The notes under the pieces: generated by a model
What the model was told of the DNA's origin: nothing
Databases searched by the model: none
The model's input: the letters and a program-made list of their open reading frames with translations, nothing else
Shown here: in pieces, positions 32,601 through 43,334 of the stretch
Position numbering within the stretch: the first letter of the stretch is position 1
Layout of the letters: every line of letters begins with the position of its first letter
Assembly (NCBI GenBank): GCA_020634755.1
Contig: JACKBC010000047.1
Location: 1-52,591 of the forward strand
DNA length: 52,591 nt
Reading direction: 5' to 3'
Source of the DNA: Caldilineaceae bacterium
Lineage (GTDB): Bacteria > Chloroflexota > Anaerolineae > Caldilineales > Caldilineaceae
Program-made: the position numbers and the translations under genes

Positions 32601-33821
32601 CAGGTCATTGGCCAAGTTGGAGATTCCTGTTGGGGGTATAGCGCAAACTATACAGTGCGCGCCGATGTAACTAACTACGTTACGGGTAACGGCACTTACT
32701 GGATCAAGGATTTGCAGACTTCCAGCTCGCTTGAACCCCAAGGCGCCAGTTTGGTTGTCGTCTATAGGCTCCCTTCGGCCAAGACGGCGACAACCATTGT
32801 GATCAACGATGGGGCTGATCTGAAGATGAGTGGTCAATTTGGCGCTTCCAACGCGGTAGTGACCACATTTGACGGTTTTGCTCTTAGCCAGGGTCCGCTG
32901 GCTGCGTATCTGCATGTAGCCGCCGGTGATGCGCAGGGCAATCGAACGGAGGGCCCGCTTTTCTTTAATGATAGAGGAGTGGTGCGAGCAGACGCGTTTA
33001 ATGAATATGACGGACCAGGTTGGAATGACAAGACAGTCAATGTGACTGCTTTGATTGAAGGCGGAGACAGCAGCGCTGTTATGCGTATGGATGCTGACGG
33101 CACCGATTGTTTGGTTTTCCCGTATGCCGCCTTGACGCTGGAAGCGCCGTATAGTGGTGGCGATCTGGATGATGACAACGACGGCGTGCCCGATGCCATT
33201 GAAAATGCCGGTCTGGAGGATCGCGACACAGATGGTGATTCGATCCCCAATCGGCTGGATCTAGACAGTGATAATGATGGCATTTTTGATATTGCCGAGA
33301 GTGGTCTATCCGCGGCTCTCATCGCCAGCCTGGATACGGACGGCAATGGACAGATTGATCCTGGTAATAATGTAGGAGCCAATGGCTTGGCCGATGTATT
33401 GGAAACTGCGGCTGATAGTGGGAAGCTAAACTATAAACTGATTGACAGTGATGGCGATGGCCTCCTGGATCTGCATGCCAACAATTTCCACTTTGAGGGC
33501 CCTGTGCAAGCTGTGTATAGCGACGATGGCACGGTTCTGCTCTATTTTATTAATGACCCGGCTGATAGCGGTGTGATTGTCTTGGGCGCCGAACTGGTCA
33601 AGGGACATACGTGGCTAAATCTCGAAACGCTGAACATACTCAGCGTATCGTTTGATACGCTGGAATTGTCCCTCTCTAATGAGGTGATTTGGTCGGGTGG
33701 ACGGGCGTGGTCTGGTGCACGGGCTTGGTCGGTCGGACGGGCGTGGTCTGGTGCACGGGCTTGGTCTGGTGGACGCGCTTGGCTGGTCTGGTGGATTGGC
33801 AGGCTTGGTCTGGGACTATAG
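29664..33821 (+). CDS. Very large secreted subtilase (S8) with lectin and calcium-binding domains
   Basis: 1385 residues as read. A signal peptide (1-~22) is followed by an I9-type propeptide (to ~110) and the S8 domain with D159 (ALIDSGV), H219 (FGHGTH) and S425 (SGTSMATG). An internal FLPVAHN segment follows, then a Pro/Thr linker, a ricin-type beta-trefoil (~720-865, three QQF/QQW motifs), a second Pro/Thr linker, an adhesive-like domain (~905-1165, resembling DUF3344) and thrombospondin-3-like Asp-rich repeats (DLDDDNDGVPD, DRDTDGDSIPN, DSDNDGIFD). It ends in WSGGRA repeats, after which the frame breaks. A one-base shift near 33783 continues to 34104 and ends in IFLPLVKRN. GGAGGAAG precedes the start. 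Confidence 0.88.
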   Translation: MSLRKLIGISILMLSCIVLLGKSQQPRFHVYVDAVLYDAQDQWLSVIVTGRDAGSASQAVRMVEGQVQSDLWLIDAVAAKIPANALDKLATDPTLVSIIHNRRVTAAVAPVNDITPTTDPEVWSVQNPVAASVRADKVHQQVKDEKAITGRGITIALIDSGVTFNEDVINDLGVSSAEHFAGQVDFVDNGICKQVDVNSEQKNGYCRSNEKSSKDDFGHGTHIASIIMNRYHYMDNGNLSWIGVAPDSKILSVRVLNENGSGSYVDVIEGLQYVIENKDALGIRIVNLSLVAEPGVPYFVDPVNQAVEGVWASGIVVLAAAGNVGPSPQSISVPGNDPYIITVGALDTNGTSDWSDDFIPEWSSAGPTFDGFAKPDVVAPGANIVAYMYYHDDITKGKSPAKLVKNHPDHLSNPNKEFYRLSGTSMATGVASGVVALMLQQDGSLTPDEVKYRLMYTAHASVTAEGELAYSVFQQGSGRISALDAVNGTVDGQSAPKEKANTGLNIEKELAHKWQSSSDQAPSDKIDSDGDGIPNDPQFTALAAAQAPSVNGANEIFLPVAHNNSNSVDTVSPNFTDMAAELPSSDEMPAAPALAANVVQAANVDACSTYIYFNNKSSQTIVVYWKSNSGQEVKYYTLKSGGAYWQQSYYGNDWRMRTSDGALVKEYELKSCITQQVVISNSDIAQPTPTATPTYTPTSAATATAAATATATSSNSGASGFTSSLVVEHSQKCLYTDEYRYSEYGLQMIQFTCNGSTNQQFEFKPVSGLANTYSIVNKRSGLCLDISGGSKENATSLIQWVCHGGLNQQFRLAPVSDSNNVFTLANVNSNKCIDIKGGSTDDWIWAIQWDCHTGANQQWRIENYVAATTPTPSPTATIPPTATPQPTSAAATPTATSTAVTVKKDTLTQSYKATIVGGGIASEGVGLRPALGGNQPGSIVINSIPSNGKVERAFLYIVQISKGEAVDTTFTFNNVNVTGQVIGQVGDSCWGYSANYTVRADVTNYVTGNGTYWIKDLQTSSSLEPQGASLVVVYRLPSAKTATTIVINDGADLKMSGQFGASNAVVTTFDGFALSQGPLAAYLHVAAGDAQGNRTEGPLFFNDRGVVRADAFNEYDGPGWNDKTVNVTALIEGGDSSAVMRMDADGTDCLVFPYAALTLEAPYSGGDLDDDNDGVPDAIENAGLEDRDTDGDSIPNRLDLDSDNDGIFDIAESGLSAALIASLDTDGNGQIDPGNNVGANGLADVLETAADSGKLNYKLIDSDGDGLLDLHANNFHFEGPVQAVYSDDGTVLLYFINDPADSGVIVLGAELVKGHTWLNLETLNILSVSFDTLELSLSNEVIWSGGRAWSGARAWSVGRAWSGARAWSGGRAWLVWWIGRLGLGL
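33690..33785 (+). repeat. 18-bp coding repeat (WSGGRA units)
   Basis: Six units of 18 bp, the last incomplete, start at the TGG codons 33690, 33708, 33726, 33744, 33762 and 33780, encoding WSGGRA, WSGARA, WSVGRA, WSGARA and WSGGRA. The reading-frame break lies at the end of this tract, a natural site for replication slippage. Confidence 0.85.
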
Positions 33822-34104
33822 CCCAGATAAATACCGTCAACATTCAGACCTCTGTGGCATCCGTTTTGGGATGGCGGACGCAGAGGCGCAAGCGATGGCA
33901 TCCATGCGCACCAATGACGGCTTTGATAATGGGTCGCCCAACGATGCCGCGCTCACCACTGATGGTGAGGCAAACTCAGTCTACTATTTCCCGCTGTATG
34001 CCGATATAGACGACATTATCAATGAACCAGCTGAACAGGTGGAAGCCCCGAAACTCGAGGGTCTTGATAAAGCCATATTCTTGCCACTTGTAAAGCGAAA
34101 TTGA
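33784..34104 (+). pseudogene. Out-of-frame C-terminal tail of the subtilase
   Basis: Read one base shifted from the upstream gene, this stretch begins WSGGLAGLVWDYSPDKY and ends DKAIFLPLVKRN. It continues the repeat naturally, is acidic and protein-like, and carries the FLPLV-type ending that closes many secreted Chloroflexota proteins. It has no own ribosome site. I read it as the original C-terminus, cut off by a one-base insertion (for example C at 33783), or reached by programmed or slippage-driven frameshifting. Confidence 0.75.
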
Positions 34105-34135
34105 TAGGGCCTACCAGGAAGAATGTATAGTCAGT

Positions 34136-34154
34136 ACACCGCAACGGTGTTGGC
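34136..34154. repeat. Second copy of the ACACCG palindrome
   Basis: The reverse complement of window positions 1-19, with similar flanking bases (TATAGTCAGT before it). It lies 32 bases after the end of the shifted subtilase tail. Confidence 0.6.
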
Positions 34155-34215
34155 GAAATAAGCATCGGTCTCAATGGTTGAATCCGACACTATCTTTGCG
34201 ATAGCGCTCTACTGC

Positions 34216-34334
34216 TAGTACGTTGATGATGCAATTTGAGTACTGATATCCCAGAAGTTCGACTTCTCCAGAAGTCGAACTTCTATCCGTGTTAATTTAT
34301 CAATCTGCAAATAGTACGTTGATGATGCAATTTG
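34216..34334. repeat. 23-bp direct repeats flanking a 32-bp perfect palindrome
   Basis: A 23-bp sequence starting TAGTACGTTGATGATG occurs at 34216-34238 and 34312-34334. Between them AGAAGTTCGACTTCT (34253-34267) pairs perfectly with 34270-34284. The palindrome core resembles that at 4128-4160. The direct repeats could mark a duplicated site around an inserted palindromic unit. Confidence 0.75.
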
Positions 34335-34364
34335 TCAGCGTACTATGCCCTACTATTATCTACG

Positions 34365-34477
34365 CAATGTCATTTAGGTAAGGCCGCTTCCAGTGCGACG
34401 CACGGTATACCACTCGAATGCGAGGACCATAATGGCGGACACCGTGCGGCGCACTTTTCGCTCACTTACTGACATTG
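34365..34477. mobile_element. 113-bp miniature element with IS4-type ends (copy 2)
   Basis: The same length and ends as copy 1 (CAATGTCATTTAGGTAAGG and CTGACATTG) and a shared interior (CCGCTTCCAGTG, CGCACTTTTCGCT). Flanks 34355-34364 and 34478-34487 match at 7 of 10 positions, as a worn target duplication would. It sits just upstream of the decayed kinase gene. Confidence 0.88.
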
Positions 34478-34655
34478 AGTATCTATTTACCGATATTGCT
34501 ACCCATATCTGCCGGTAGCATATGGGCTGAAAGCGCAATTGAGTGGGCAGAAGAATTAAACTCATTTTGTAGATAAGAAATTTGTCTACTAGGATTCCGT
34601 AAGTTAGGATAAAGGATATCACCAATTATAAGCACATCTGTTTTAGTGATGGAAA

Positions 34656-36134
34656 GTGATGATAGTTAATCGCAAAACCCTTTATCGATATTATCTAGTT
34701 GCCGTAAGCTGTACTGGCATTATATTGACAATGTGGGGGCTGGTAGATTTATCTACATACCAGCCCCTTTTGCATTTCTTCTTATTCATTATCTTGGCCG
34801 GCGTATCGGCATCGGCGACGACTTCAATGGCGGTGTCGGAACAAGCGGGCGTGACTTACCTAATCGGGCCGCCGTCAGCATAGCGGCCATTCCTTTTCGG
34901 GGTTGAAGCGGGCATTTTAATAACGTCGATTTCCGATCTGGTTCTATGGCTGATAAAACCTACAAATAAGCAGACGTGGAAGAAAAGTTGGTCGCAACTT
35001 GCTTTTAATGTTGGTATGCATGGCATATCCACACTTGTCGCCGGAGAAGTTCTGCTGTTGCTCCAGACATGGTGGGGAGCTGAATGGATTCTGGGCTATA
35101 TTGTGCCCTGGTTTATTGCAGCCTATATTTTGAAGAATTAAATTTCTGGCTGCTGGCTATCATCTTGCGCTTACAACACGGCACAGAATTTAATCCGGTT
35201 CAGATGTGGAAGGAAGATTATTGGGCAACCCAGATTGGTGTATTGGTTACCGGTGTGGGGAGCGCAATGCTGGCTTTGCCTCATGGAATTATGACTGGGT
35301 TGGCATTGTTATTTTCTTTCTGCCTATTGTGCTCTCGGCCTACGCCTTCCGGCTATATGTGCGCCAGATGCAGTCTCACCTGGACAATTTGGAACAGATT
35401 GTGCTGAACGCACAAAAGAGCTGGCCGAACGCGGAGGAAGTGGCCGAGTCTGAACCGCCAAAAGGATGCTTTTCTGGCCGTTTTGAGCCATGATATGATT
35501 ACCCTCTCACCAGCATTCAGATGTATGCCGAGTTTTTGATTGAAGAGCCAGAAGCCGCAATGGAGAATCCGCATCTGGCCCACATCATGCTGCGCAGTCA
35601 ACAGACCGTTTATAATCTGGTGCGAAATATTGTGGATCTGGAAAAGCTCAATTCGGGTGACTCGTTGTCCTATAAGAAAACGAGCTGCGATTTGACGCAG
35701 ATTGTATGCGAGGCTGCTGAAATTGTGGGGGCTGAAGCCAGAGATAAAGAAATCGAGCTGATTTATTACCCCAATCCTGAGTCAATTATGGTCGAGGCCG
35801 ATTATCAGCAATTGCAGCGCGTATTTCTCAATTTGACCTCCAACGCCGTCAAGTATACACCAGCAAATGGTAAGGTGGATATTGTTACAGAAACCATCGA
35901 TGATCGTGCTGAGGTCATTATTCAAGATAATGGATATGGTATTGCCGCAGAAGAATTGCCCATATATTTGACAGATTCCGCAGAGTGGATAAACTCAAAG
36001 ATAAAGCGGTAGGAACTGGACTGGGGCTAGCAATTGTGAAAGCATTAATTGAGGAGCACGGCGGGACAATCGATGTGGAAAGCACCGTCGGCGTTGGCAC
36101 CAAGTTTTCTGTACATCTTCCTCTGCACGGGTAG
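34656..36134 (+). pseudogene. Decayed membrane histidine kinase
   Basis: Pieces in changing frames line up into one kinase. An N-terminal multi-pass membrane region (YYLVAVSCTGIILTMWGLVD, then FGVEAGILITSISDLVLWL, then VGSAMLALPHGI) is followed by a linker helix (SHLDNLEQIV, ERTKELAE), the H-box DAFLAVLSHDM, N-box VFLNLTSNAVKYTP, G1 IIQDNGYGI, and G2 GTGLGLAIVKALIEEHGG ending at 36134. At least six indels or stops separate them (near 34882, 35139, 35200, 35410, 35430-35500, 35980). Several are single bases in short homopolymers. It could be a true pseudogene or a patch of poor sequence. Confidence 0.85.
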
Positions 36135-36229
36135 TTGTGGAGCATGAATGTTAATTTTGAAGAAAGGATTTCAAACTTGCTCATTCTCCAGATATTCGGG
36201 TACGATCTCGTTGGGGAGATGACTTGGTG

Positions 36230-36917
36230 ATGAATGGCAAAAGATTCTTGTGATTGATGACGATGTAAATTTATGTCAAATTGTAAAGTTTGCATTTGGT
36301 CGGCACGGCGCCGATGTCGTAGTGGCGTGATGGGCGTGAAGGATTACAAAACTTTACCAGCATCGGCCGGATCTGGTCATTTTGATATTCGCATGCCCGA
36401 TATGGACGGCTGGGAAACATGTCGACAGATTCGCCTTGTCTCCAGCGTACCGATTATCATGCTGACCAACGTGAATCGCGATGAAGAGGTGGTGCGCGCT
36501 CTGGACCACGGCGCCGATGATTTTGTCACCAAACCATTTAGCCAAGAGGTATTGATTGCTCGCGCTCGTGCCGTATTGCGCCGTGGTGATTTGGCCGAAG
36601 AGGAACAATCGCCCCTTCAGTTTCAAGATGACCACCTATTAATTGATCTGGACAAACGTCAAATCTATGTTGAAGGTGAACCTGTACGGCTAACGGCTAC
36701 CGAATATCGGTTGCTTTCTTATCTGTTGCGCAATGCCAATCAGGTGTTGACTTATGATGCAATTTTGAAAAATGTGTGGGGCGCCGAATACAAAGATAGC
36801 GTTGAGTATGTGCATGTTTATCTTTCGCATCTGCGCCGTAAAATTGAAAAAGAGCCGCGTAATCCCCAGTATCTGTTAACAGAACACAGCGTAGGCTACC
36901 GTTTTCAATGGATTTAA
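36230..36917 (+). pseudogene. Decayed OmpR-family response regulator
   Basis: The C-terminal two thirds are in one frame: DIRMPDMDGWETCRQIR (phospho-acceptor Asp), LTNVNRDEEVVRALDHGADD, VTKPFSQEVL and an intact winged helix (RLTATEYRLLSYLLRNANQV to YLLTEHSVGYRFQ). The start is broken: KILVIDDDVNLCQIVKFAF, DGREGLQNF and YQHRPDLVIL lie in other frames, needing about four one-base corrections (in AAAA, TTT and GG runs). It is the natural partner of the kinase just upstream. A shorter protein from an internal start might still bind DNA but would lack a working receiver. Confidence 0.82.
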
Positions 36918-36939
36918 TAGCGCATCGGTAAATTTGTAG

Positions 36940-37179
36940 GACTTCCGCAAGCCTAATTGTCTGGCCGCTTAATTTTTAGAAATCCCGTATGATTTTTGCG
37001 ATTAAGCGTCGAAAGTCGTGTACCAAGGCGTGCGATAATTGAGAATTGGTTCCGAATGTGACACGCCTTAATCACCTTTTCAGACAGCTTCTAAGAATTC
37101 ACTGTTCGCGGCACTAGAGTAAGAATCGCCGTGTAAAAGATCGTCTTTTGCCTGGCGATCCGCAGGCGCTGCGTAAGTC
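36940..37179. repeat. MITE-like interval with GACTTACGCA-type ends
   Basis: GACTTCCGCAAGC (36940-36952) and GCTGCGTAAGTC (37168-37179) form imperfect inverted ends around about 215 non-coding bases. The ends match the motif seen at 814, 25083, 25145 and 49803. No clear target duplication was found; this is a tentative element. Confidence 0.35.
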
Positions 37180-37213
37180 GTGATTTGGCTGTGTCGCCAT
37201 TATACAAGCCCTA

Positions 37214-37259
37214 AAGAAGGTTAAGCTACGGTTATCGTAAGCTCAACCTTCTTTTTTTT
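37214..37259 (+). terminator. Strong rho-independent terminator
   Basis: AAGAAGGTTAAGCT (37214-37227) pairs with 37240-37253 with one mismatch, followed by eight T. It is the first good terminator after the response regulator remnant. Confidence 0.85.
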
Positions 37260-37372
37260 AGAAATTTTTAAGCATTATTAAGGATAATATATACAGCTTT
37301 ATGGTATCCTAATGTAGATGTCGAATATCTTCTATAGAACCACTTCGCCACCGCCGGCCATAGGATACAAAG

Positions 37373-37771
37373 ATGAAAATTTTAATCGTCGATGACGAAA
37401 AATTAATCCTTGACATTTTTGAAGAATATCTTGAAATATGCGGCCACGTATCTGTAACTGCACAAAATGGACGTCAGGCGCTCGATTTTTATCTGGAAGA
37501 CCCAGATGGTTTTGATATAGTTGTAACTGATATCAATATGCCCATTATCGATGGTATTGAACTGGCCTATCGCATCCGTGCTGTGCGGCTCCAAACGCCG
37601 ATTATTTTTGTCAGCGGACGTTTAGAGGCCGATATGTGGGATGATATTAATCAGCTGCAACCTTGTGAGTGGTTGAAAAAACCATTCCCGCTGGAGCAAC
37701 TTGGTCAGCTCATTGACTCTTGGCAGGCGCGCCGGTTTGAAAAGACAGCGCGCCTGAAAACCGCTGCATGA
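37373..37771 (+). CDS. Single-domain response regulator (receiver only)
   Basis: A 132-residue CheY-like receiver: acidic pair D7-D8 in ILIVDDEK, phospho-acceptor D53 in VTDINMPIIDG, and K103 in LKKPFP. No output domain is present, so it must act by protein contact, perhaps in a phosphorelay with a kinase encoded elsewhere; the sensor kinase at 25361 has no regulator beside it. It lies between two terminators and is probably monocistronic. Confidence 0.9.
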   Translation: MKILIVDDEKLILDIFEEYLEICGHVSVTAQNGRQALDFYLEDPDGFDIVVTDINMPIIDGIELAYRIRAVRLQTPIIFVSGRLEADMWDDINQLQPCEWLKKPFPLEQLGQLIDSWQARRFEKTARLKTAA

Positions 37772-37810
37772 GTCTGCAACGGCTGGATAAAGCGCCATCT
37801 TTTCCCCATT

Positions 37811-37849
37811 AAAAAACAGGGGGCATGTTAAATCAACATGCCCCCTGTT
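37811..37849. terminator. Terminator of clpB, probably bidirectional
   Basis: AACAGGGGGCATGTT (37815-37829) pairs perfectly with 37835-37849 around a 5-base loop. On the minus strand it is followed by TTTTTT, which suits clpB; it can also stop the receiver gene. Confidence 0.85.
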
Positions 37850-37874
37850 GGAACCCCACAAACGCAAAGTTTCT

Positions 37875-40469
<2,595 letters not shown>

Positions 40470-40646
40470 ATTTCATCGTCTCCATTATAGATTTTAATAA
40501 GCCATAACGCTTCTCTAAAAATCTGTATCTTCTGATCTTTAAGGTTTTATGTATTATTATTTACTATTTTACCTCGAGACTGTATGAAACACGTTGGCAC
40601 AATGTCAGTATTTCGTTTGCCCTGCCCTTTTTCTTTTACGGCGCGT

Positions 40647-41429
40647 TTAGGTCACGCTGAAACCGCCATCCACCACAAAATTAGCGCCATTGGCGTAGCT
40701 GGCCGCCGCCGTAGATAGAAACGTAATAAAGGGGGCAATGTCTTCGGGTTTGCCTAGCCGCCCCAGGGGAATCAGCGTTGAGAAACGTTCAGCGCGCCCG
40801 GCTGCATCGGGGTGAATGTCGTGGTTGGGTGTGCGTTCCAGCGCGCCGGGGCTGACCGCATTGCAGCGGATGCCATATTTGCCATAGTGGACCGCAATGT
40901 AGCGCGTCAGCCCGAGCAGCCCATGTTTGCCCGCCATGTATGCTGGGTTGTGCGAGCGCCCGCTCAGCGCCGTCACCGAAGCCACAATGACGATAACGCC
41001 GCCATCGCCCTGCTGCATAAACTGGGCCAGCCCGGCTCTACAGGTTAAATAGACGCCGCGATAGTTTACGTTATGGGTTTTGTCCCACACTTCTTCGGGC
41101 AGCTCATGTAGATTCACATCTTGCGTGTGCAGTTGAATGCCCGCATTGGGCACCAGAATATCCAACCGGCCAAAGCGCGCAACGGTCTGCGCGACCGCAC
41201 TCTCTATTTGAGCGGCTGCGGATACATCGGTAGGAATGGCCAAGGCTGCATGGCCCGCACTGGTCAGCTCTGCCGCAACCGCCTGTACTGCCTCTGCGGG
41301 AATGCCGGCGATGGCGACGCGCGCGCCCTCGGCGGCCATTAGCCGCGCCGTGGCCGCGCCAATGCCGGTGCCGGCCCCGGTGATCAGAGCTACTTTGTCT
41401 TTGAGGTTCATGATATCTTTGAGGTTCAT
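40647..41429 (-). CDS. Short-chain dehydrogenase/reductase
   Basis: A 260-residue SDR: TGAGTGIG cofactor motif, NAG in LVPNAGIQ, the catalytic Ser in VASVTALSG and YMAGK (Tyr-x3-Lys), then SPGALERTPNHD. The start is odd: an 18-bp block (41402-41419 repeated at 41420-41437) is duplicated, so the protein begins MNLKDIMNLKDKVAL. The first Met (41429) overlaps the stop of the upstream aminotransferase gene (ATGA) and has AGGAG 7 bases away, so it is preferred over the inner Met. Substrate unknown. Confidence 0.9.
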   Translation of the reverse strand: MNLKDIMNLKDKVALITGAGTGIGAATARLMAAEGARVAIAGIPAEAVQAVAAELTSAGHAALAIPTDVSAAAQIESAVAQTVARFGRLDILVPNAGIQLHTQDVNLHELPEEVWDKTHNVNYRGVYLTCRAGLAQFMQQGDGGVIVIVASVTALSGRSHNPAYMAGKHGLLGLTRYIAVHYGKYGIRCNAVSPGALERTPNHDIHPDAAGRAERFSTLIPLGRLGKPEDIAPFITFLSTAAASYANGANFVVDGGFSVT

Positions 41430-42346
41430 GATGATGCTCCTACTTCAGCCTCAATCCCGGCCCGATAGAGCGCCGTGAGCCGTTGCGTCATGGCGCCCAA
41501 TTGACCGTTGCCAATGGTGCGCCCATCTACGCTAATCACCGGCGTTAACCCGCCAAAGGTGCCGGTCACAAAGGCCTCATCGGCATCATACACGTCGGTC
41601 AGCGAAAAGTTTTTTTCATAGACTGGGATGCCGGCCCGGCGACCCAGCGTAATCACCATGCCGCGCGTGATGCCGTTCATGCAATATTGGCCGGTAGAGG
41701 TCCATACTTCCTGGCCGCGCACAATAAAAAAGTTGGTGGCGTTGCAGGTGCTCACAAAACCGTGAATGTCCAGCATGAGCGCTTCATCCGCCCCTGCCTC
41801 CAGCGCCTGAATCAGCGCGATAACCTCATGCAGCTTGGAATGGCAGTTGAGCCGCGGGTCCAAATAGTCCGGCGAGCCGCGGCGCACGGTGGATGTAAAG
41901 AGGCGCACGCCGGTCGCCGTCACTTCTGGGTTGGCCGCTTTGTGTTCGGCAATAATGACAATGGTGGGTTTGCTAATGGTCAGACGTGGATCTTGCGACG
42001 GCGTCTTTTTGATGCCGCGCGTGATCATCAGCCGCACGTGCACGTTGTCATCCATCTGGTTGGCCTCTACAGTTTGGTGCAGCGCATTGATCAGCTCTTG
42101 GCGCGTCAGGCCAATATCCATGCCAATGGCTTTGGCGCCTTGAAAAAGTCGATCCATGTGCTGGTCTAAAAAGACAAAGACGCCGTGATGCAGCCGTACG
42201 CCTTCCCAAACGCCATCGCCGACCAGATAGCCGCTGTCGAACACGGAGATTTTGGCGTCGGCGCGGGGGACCATCTCCCCGTTGATGTAGATCAACACCT
42301 GTTCATTGCGCACATCGGGCAGCGCGTCGTGGGTTCCTCGGATCAT
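41426..42346 (-). CDS. Class IV aminotransferase (D-amino-acid or branched-chain type)
   Basis: A 306-residue PLP fold-type IV enzyme: FDSGYLVGDGVWEGVRLHHG, MITRGIKKTPSQDPR, EAGADEALMLDIHGFVSTCN and GITRGMVITLGR. The lysine expected about 8 residues before VIAL is replaced (LNCHSKLHEVIAL); the nearest Lys is four residues later, and it may be the PLP lysine in this subfamily. It is translationally coupled to the SDR. The pair may interconvert an amino acid and a hydroxy or keto compound. Confidence 0.85.
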   Translation of the reverse strand: MIRGTHDALPDVRNEQVLIYINGEMVPRADAKISVFDSGYLVGDGVWEGVRLHHGVFVFLDQHMDRLFQGAKAIGMDIGLTRQELINALHQTVEANQMDDNVHVRLMITRGIKKTPSQDPRLTISKPTIVIIAEHKAANPEVTATGVRLFTSTVRRGSPDYLDPRLNCHSKLHEVIALIQALEAGADEALMLDIHGFVSTCNATNFFIVRGQEVWTSTGQYCMNGITRGMVITLGRRAGIPVYEKNFSLTDVYDADEAFVTGTFGGLTPVISVDGRTIGNGQLGAMTQRLTALYRAGIEAEVGASS

Positions 42347-42420
42347 GAATTCTCCATTCAGATTTTTGTCGTTGAGTGTGAATGTAATTCTTGTTTGATT
42401 ACAGGGGAAAGTATAAATAC

Positions 42421-42456
42421 AAACGACCGGCGCCAGATTGACGCCGGTCGTTTTTT
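42421..42456. terminator. Hairpin terminator between two minus-strand genes
   Basis: AAACGACCGGCG (42421-42432) pairs perfectly with 42442-42453 around a 9-base loop. On the minus strand TTTGTATTTAT follows the stem; on the plus strand TTTTTT does. It overlaps the stop codon of the oxidoreductase gene. Confidence 0.7.
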
Positions 42457-43291
42457 AGGCCAACAATGTCGCCACCACTTCCTCTAGGGTTGGTGCTTCG
42501 CTATCCTTAAAGCCAGCCAACATGTGATAGAGTTCTGCCGCGCCCTCGTGGAAGCCACCGGGCAAACCGGCTGCCTGGAAGGTGGCGGCAATTTCGCGCA
42601 TTTCGCCTTCAAACCGCCATGCTTTGGGTGCGCTACCGCGCGCCGCGCCCTTGGCGCGGTCGGCCAGCCCCGGTTGCGAAATCTCCCACTCTTCGCGCAG
42701 TGCTTCATTCACGCCTTGGGCCTTGGCCAGCGCACAGATGGCCAGCAGCAGCGCCGATGAGCCTTTGGTATAGGCGGCGTAGCACATTTTCAAAGCAGAT
42801 GCCGCGCCGGGCTGCTCGCCAATGGCAATGGCATGCAGCGGGCTGCGGTCAAAGCATTGGGCAATTTGATCTGCCCGTTCGCCCGATAAATAGAGGCGCG
42901 TCGTGCCGGCTTGGCGCGCCGGCGGGCCAATAATACCGCCGTCTACAAAGGAAGCCCCAGCGGCCTCCACCACTTCTTGCACGGCGTGCGCCGTGGCCGG
43001 TGAAACGGCATTGGCATCTACATAAATGCCGCTAAAACCGGCATCGGCAACCGATTGCGCCAGTTCGAGCGCGGCATGGGGTGGGCAAACCGAAAGAATC
43101 ACGTCGCTCCACTGCACCAATGCATCGACTGACTTGAGATCTTCAAAAGGGTGTGCCGCCGCCCGTTCCCGCGTGGCTTCGCTGCGCCCATTGGATGCCC
43201 AGCCCACCGGCGAACCATCCACTAAGGCCGCCGCGCCAATCGTGACACCCATGGCGCCAGGGTGCAGCAATCCAATTTTGAGATTGGTCAT
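42455..43291 (-). CDS. 6PGDH-like NAD(P)-dependent oxidoreductase (DUF1932 type)
   Basis: A 278-residue member of the beta-hydroxyacid dehydrogenase group. The Rossmann start is IGLLHPGAMGVTIGAAA (GxGxxG-like, altered to HPGAMG). VDANAVSPATAHAVQEVV and FVDGGIIGPPA hold the substrate-binding Asp/Gly region. ALKMCYAAYTKGSSALL contains the conserved catalytic Lys, and the C-terminal helical domain is DUF1932-like. It probably oxidises a 3-hydroxy acid. Its gene follows the large wall-protein gene with a 43-bp gap on the same strand. Confidence 0.85.
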   Translation of the reverse strand: MTNLKIGLLHPGAMGVTIGAAALVDGSPVGWASNGRSEATRERAAAHPFEDLKSVDALVQWSDVILSVCPPHAALELAQSVADAGFSGIYVDANAVSPATAHAVQEVVEAAGASFVDGGIIGPPARQAGTTRLYLSGERADQIAQCFDRSPLHAIAIGEQPGAASALKMCYAAYTKGSSALLLAICALAKAQGVNEALREEWEISQPGLADRAKGAARGSAPKAWRFEGEMREIAATFQAAGLPGGFHEGAAELYHMLAGFKDSEAPTLEEVVATLLA

Positions 43292-43334
43292 GAATTTCTC
43301 CTATGGTTGTAAACGAGTCTATTTGACTCGAGAA

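Noticed and set aside
34374..34625. Minus-strand open frame of 83 codons
   Set aside because: It runs through the 113-bp miniature element and non-coding AT-rich DNA; codons look random.
40484..40489. TATAAT box upstream of clpB
   Set aside because: A start from it would fall inside the Shine-Dalgarno site, and no -35 box is present at the right spacing.
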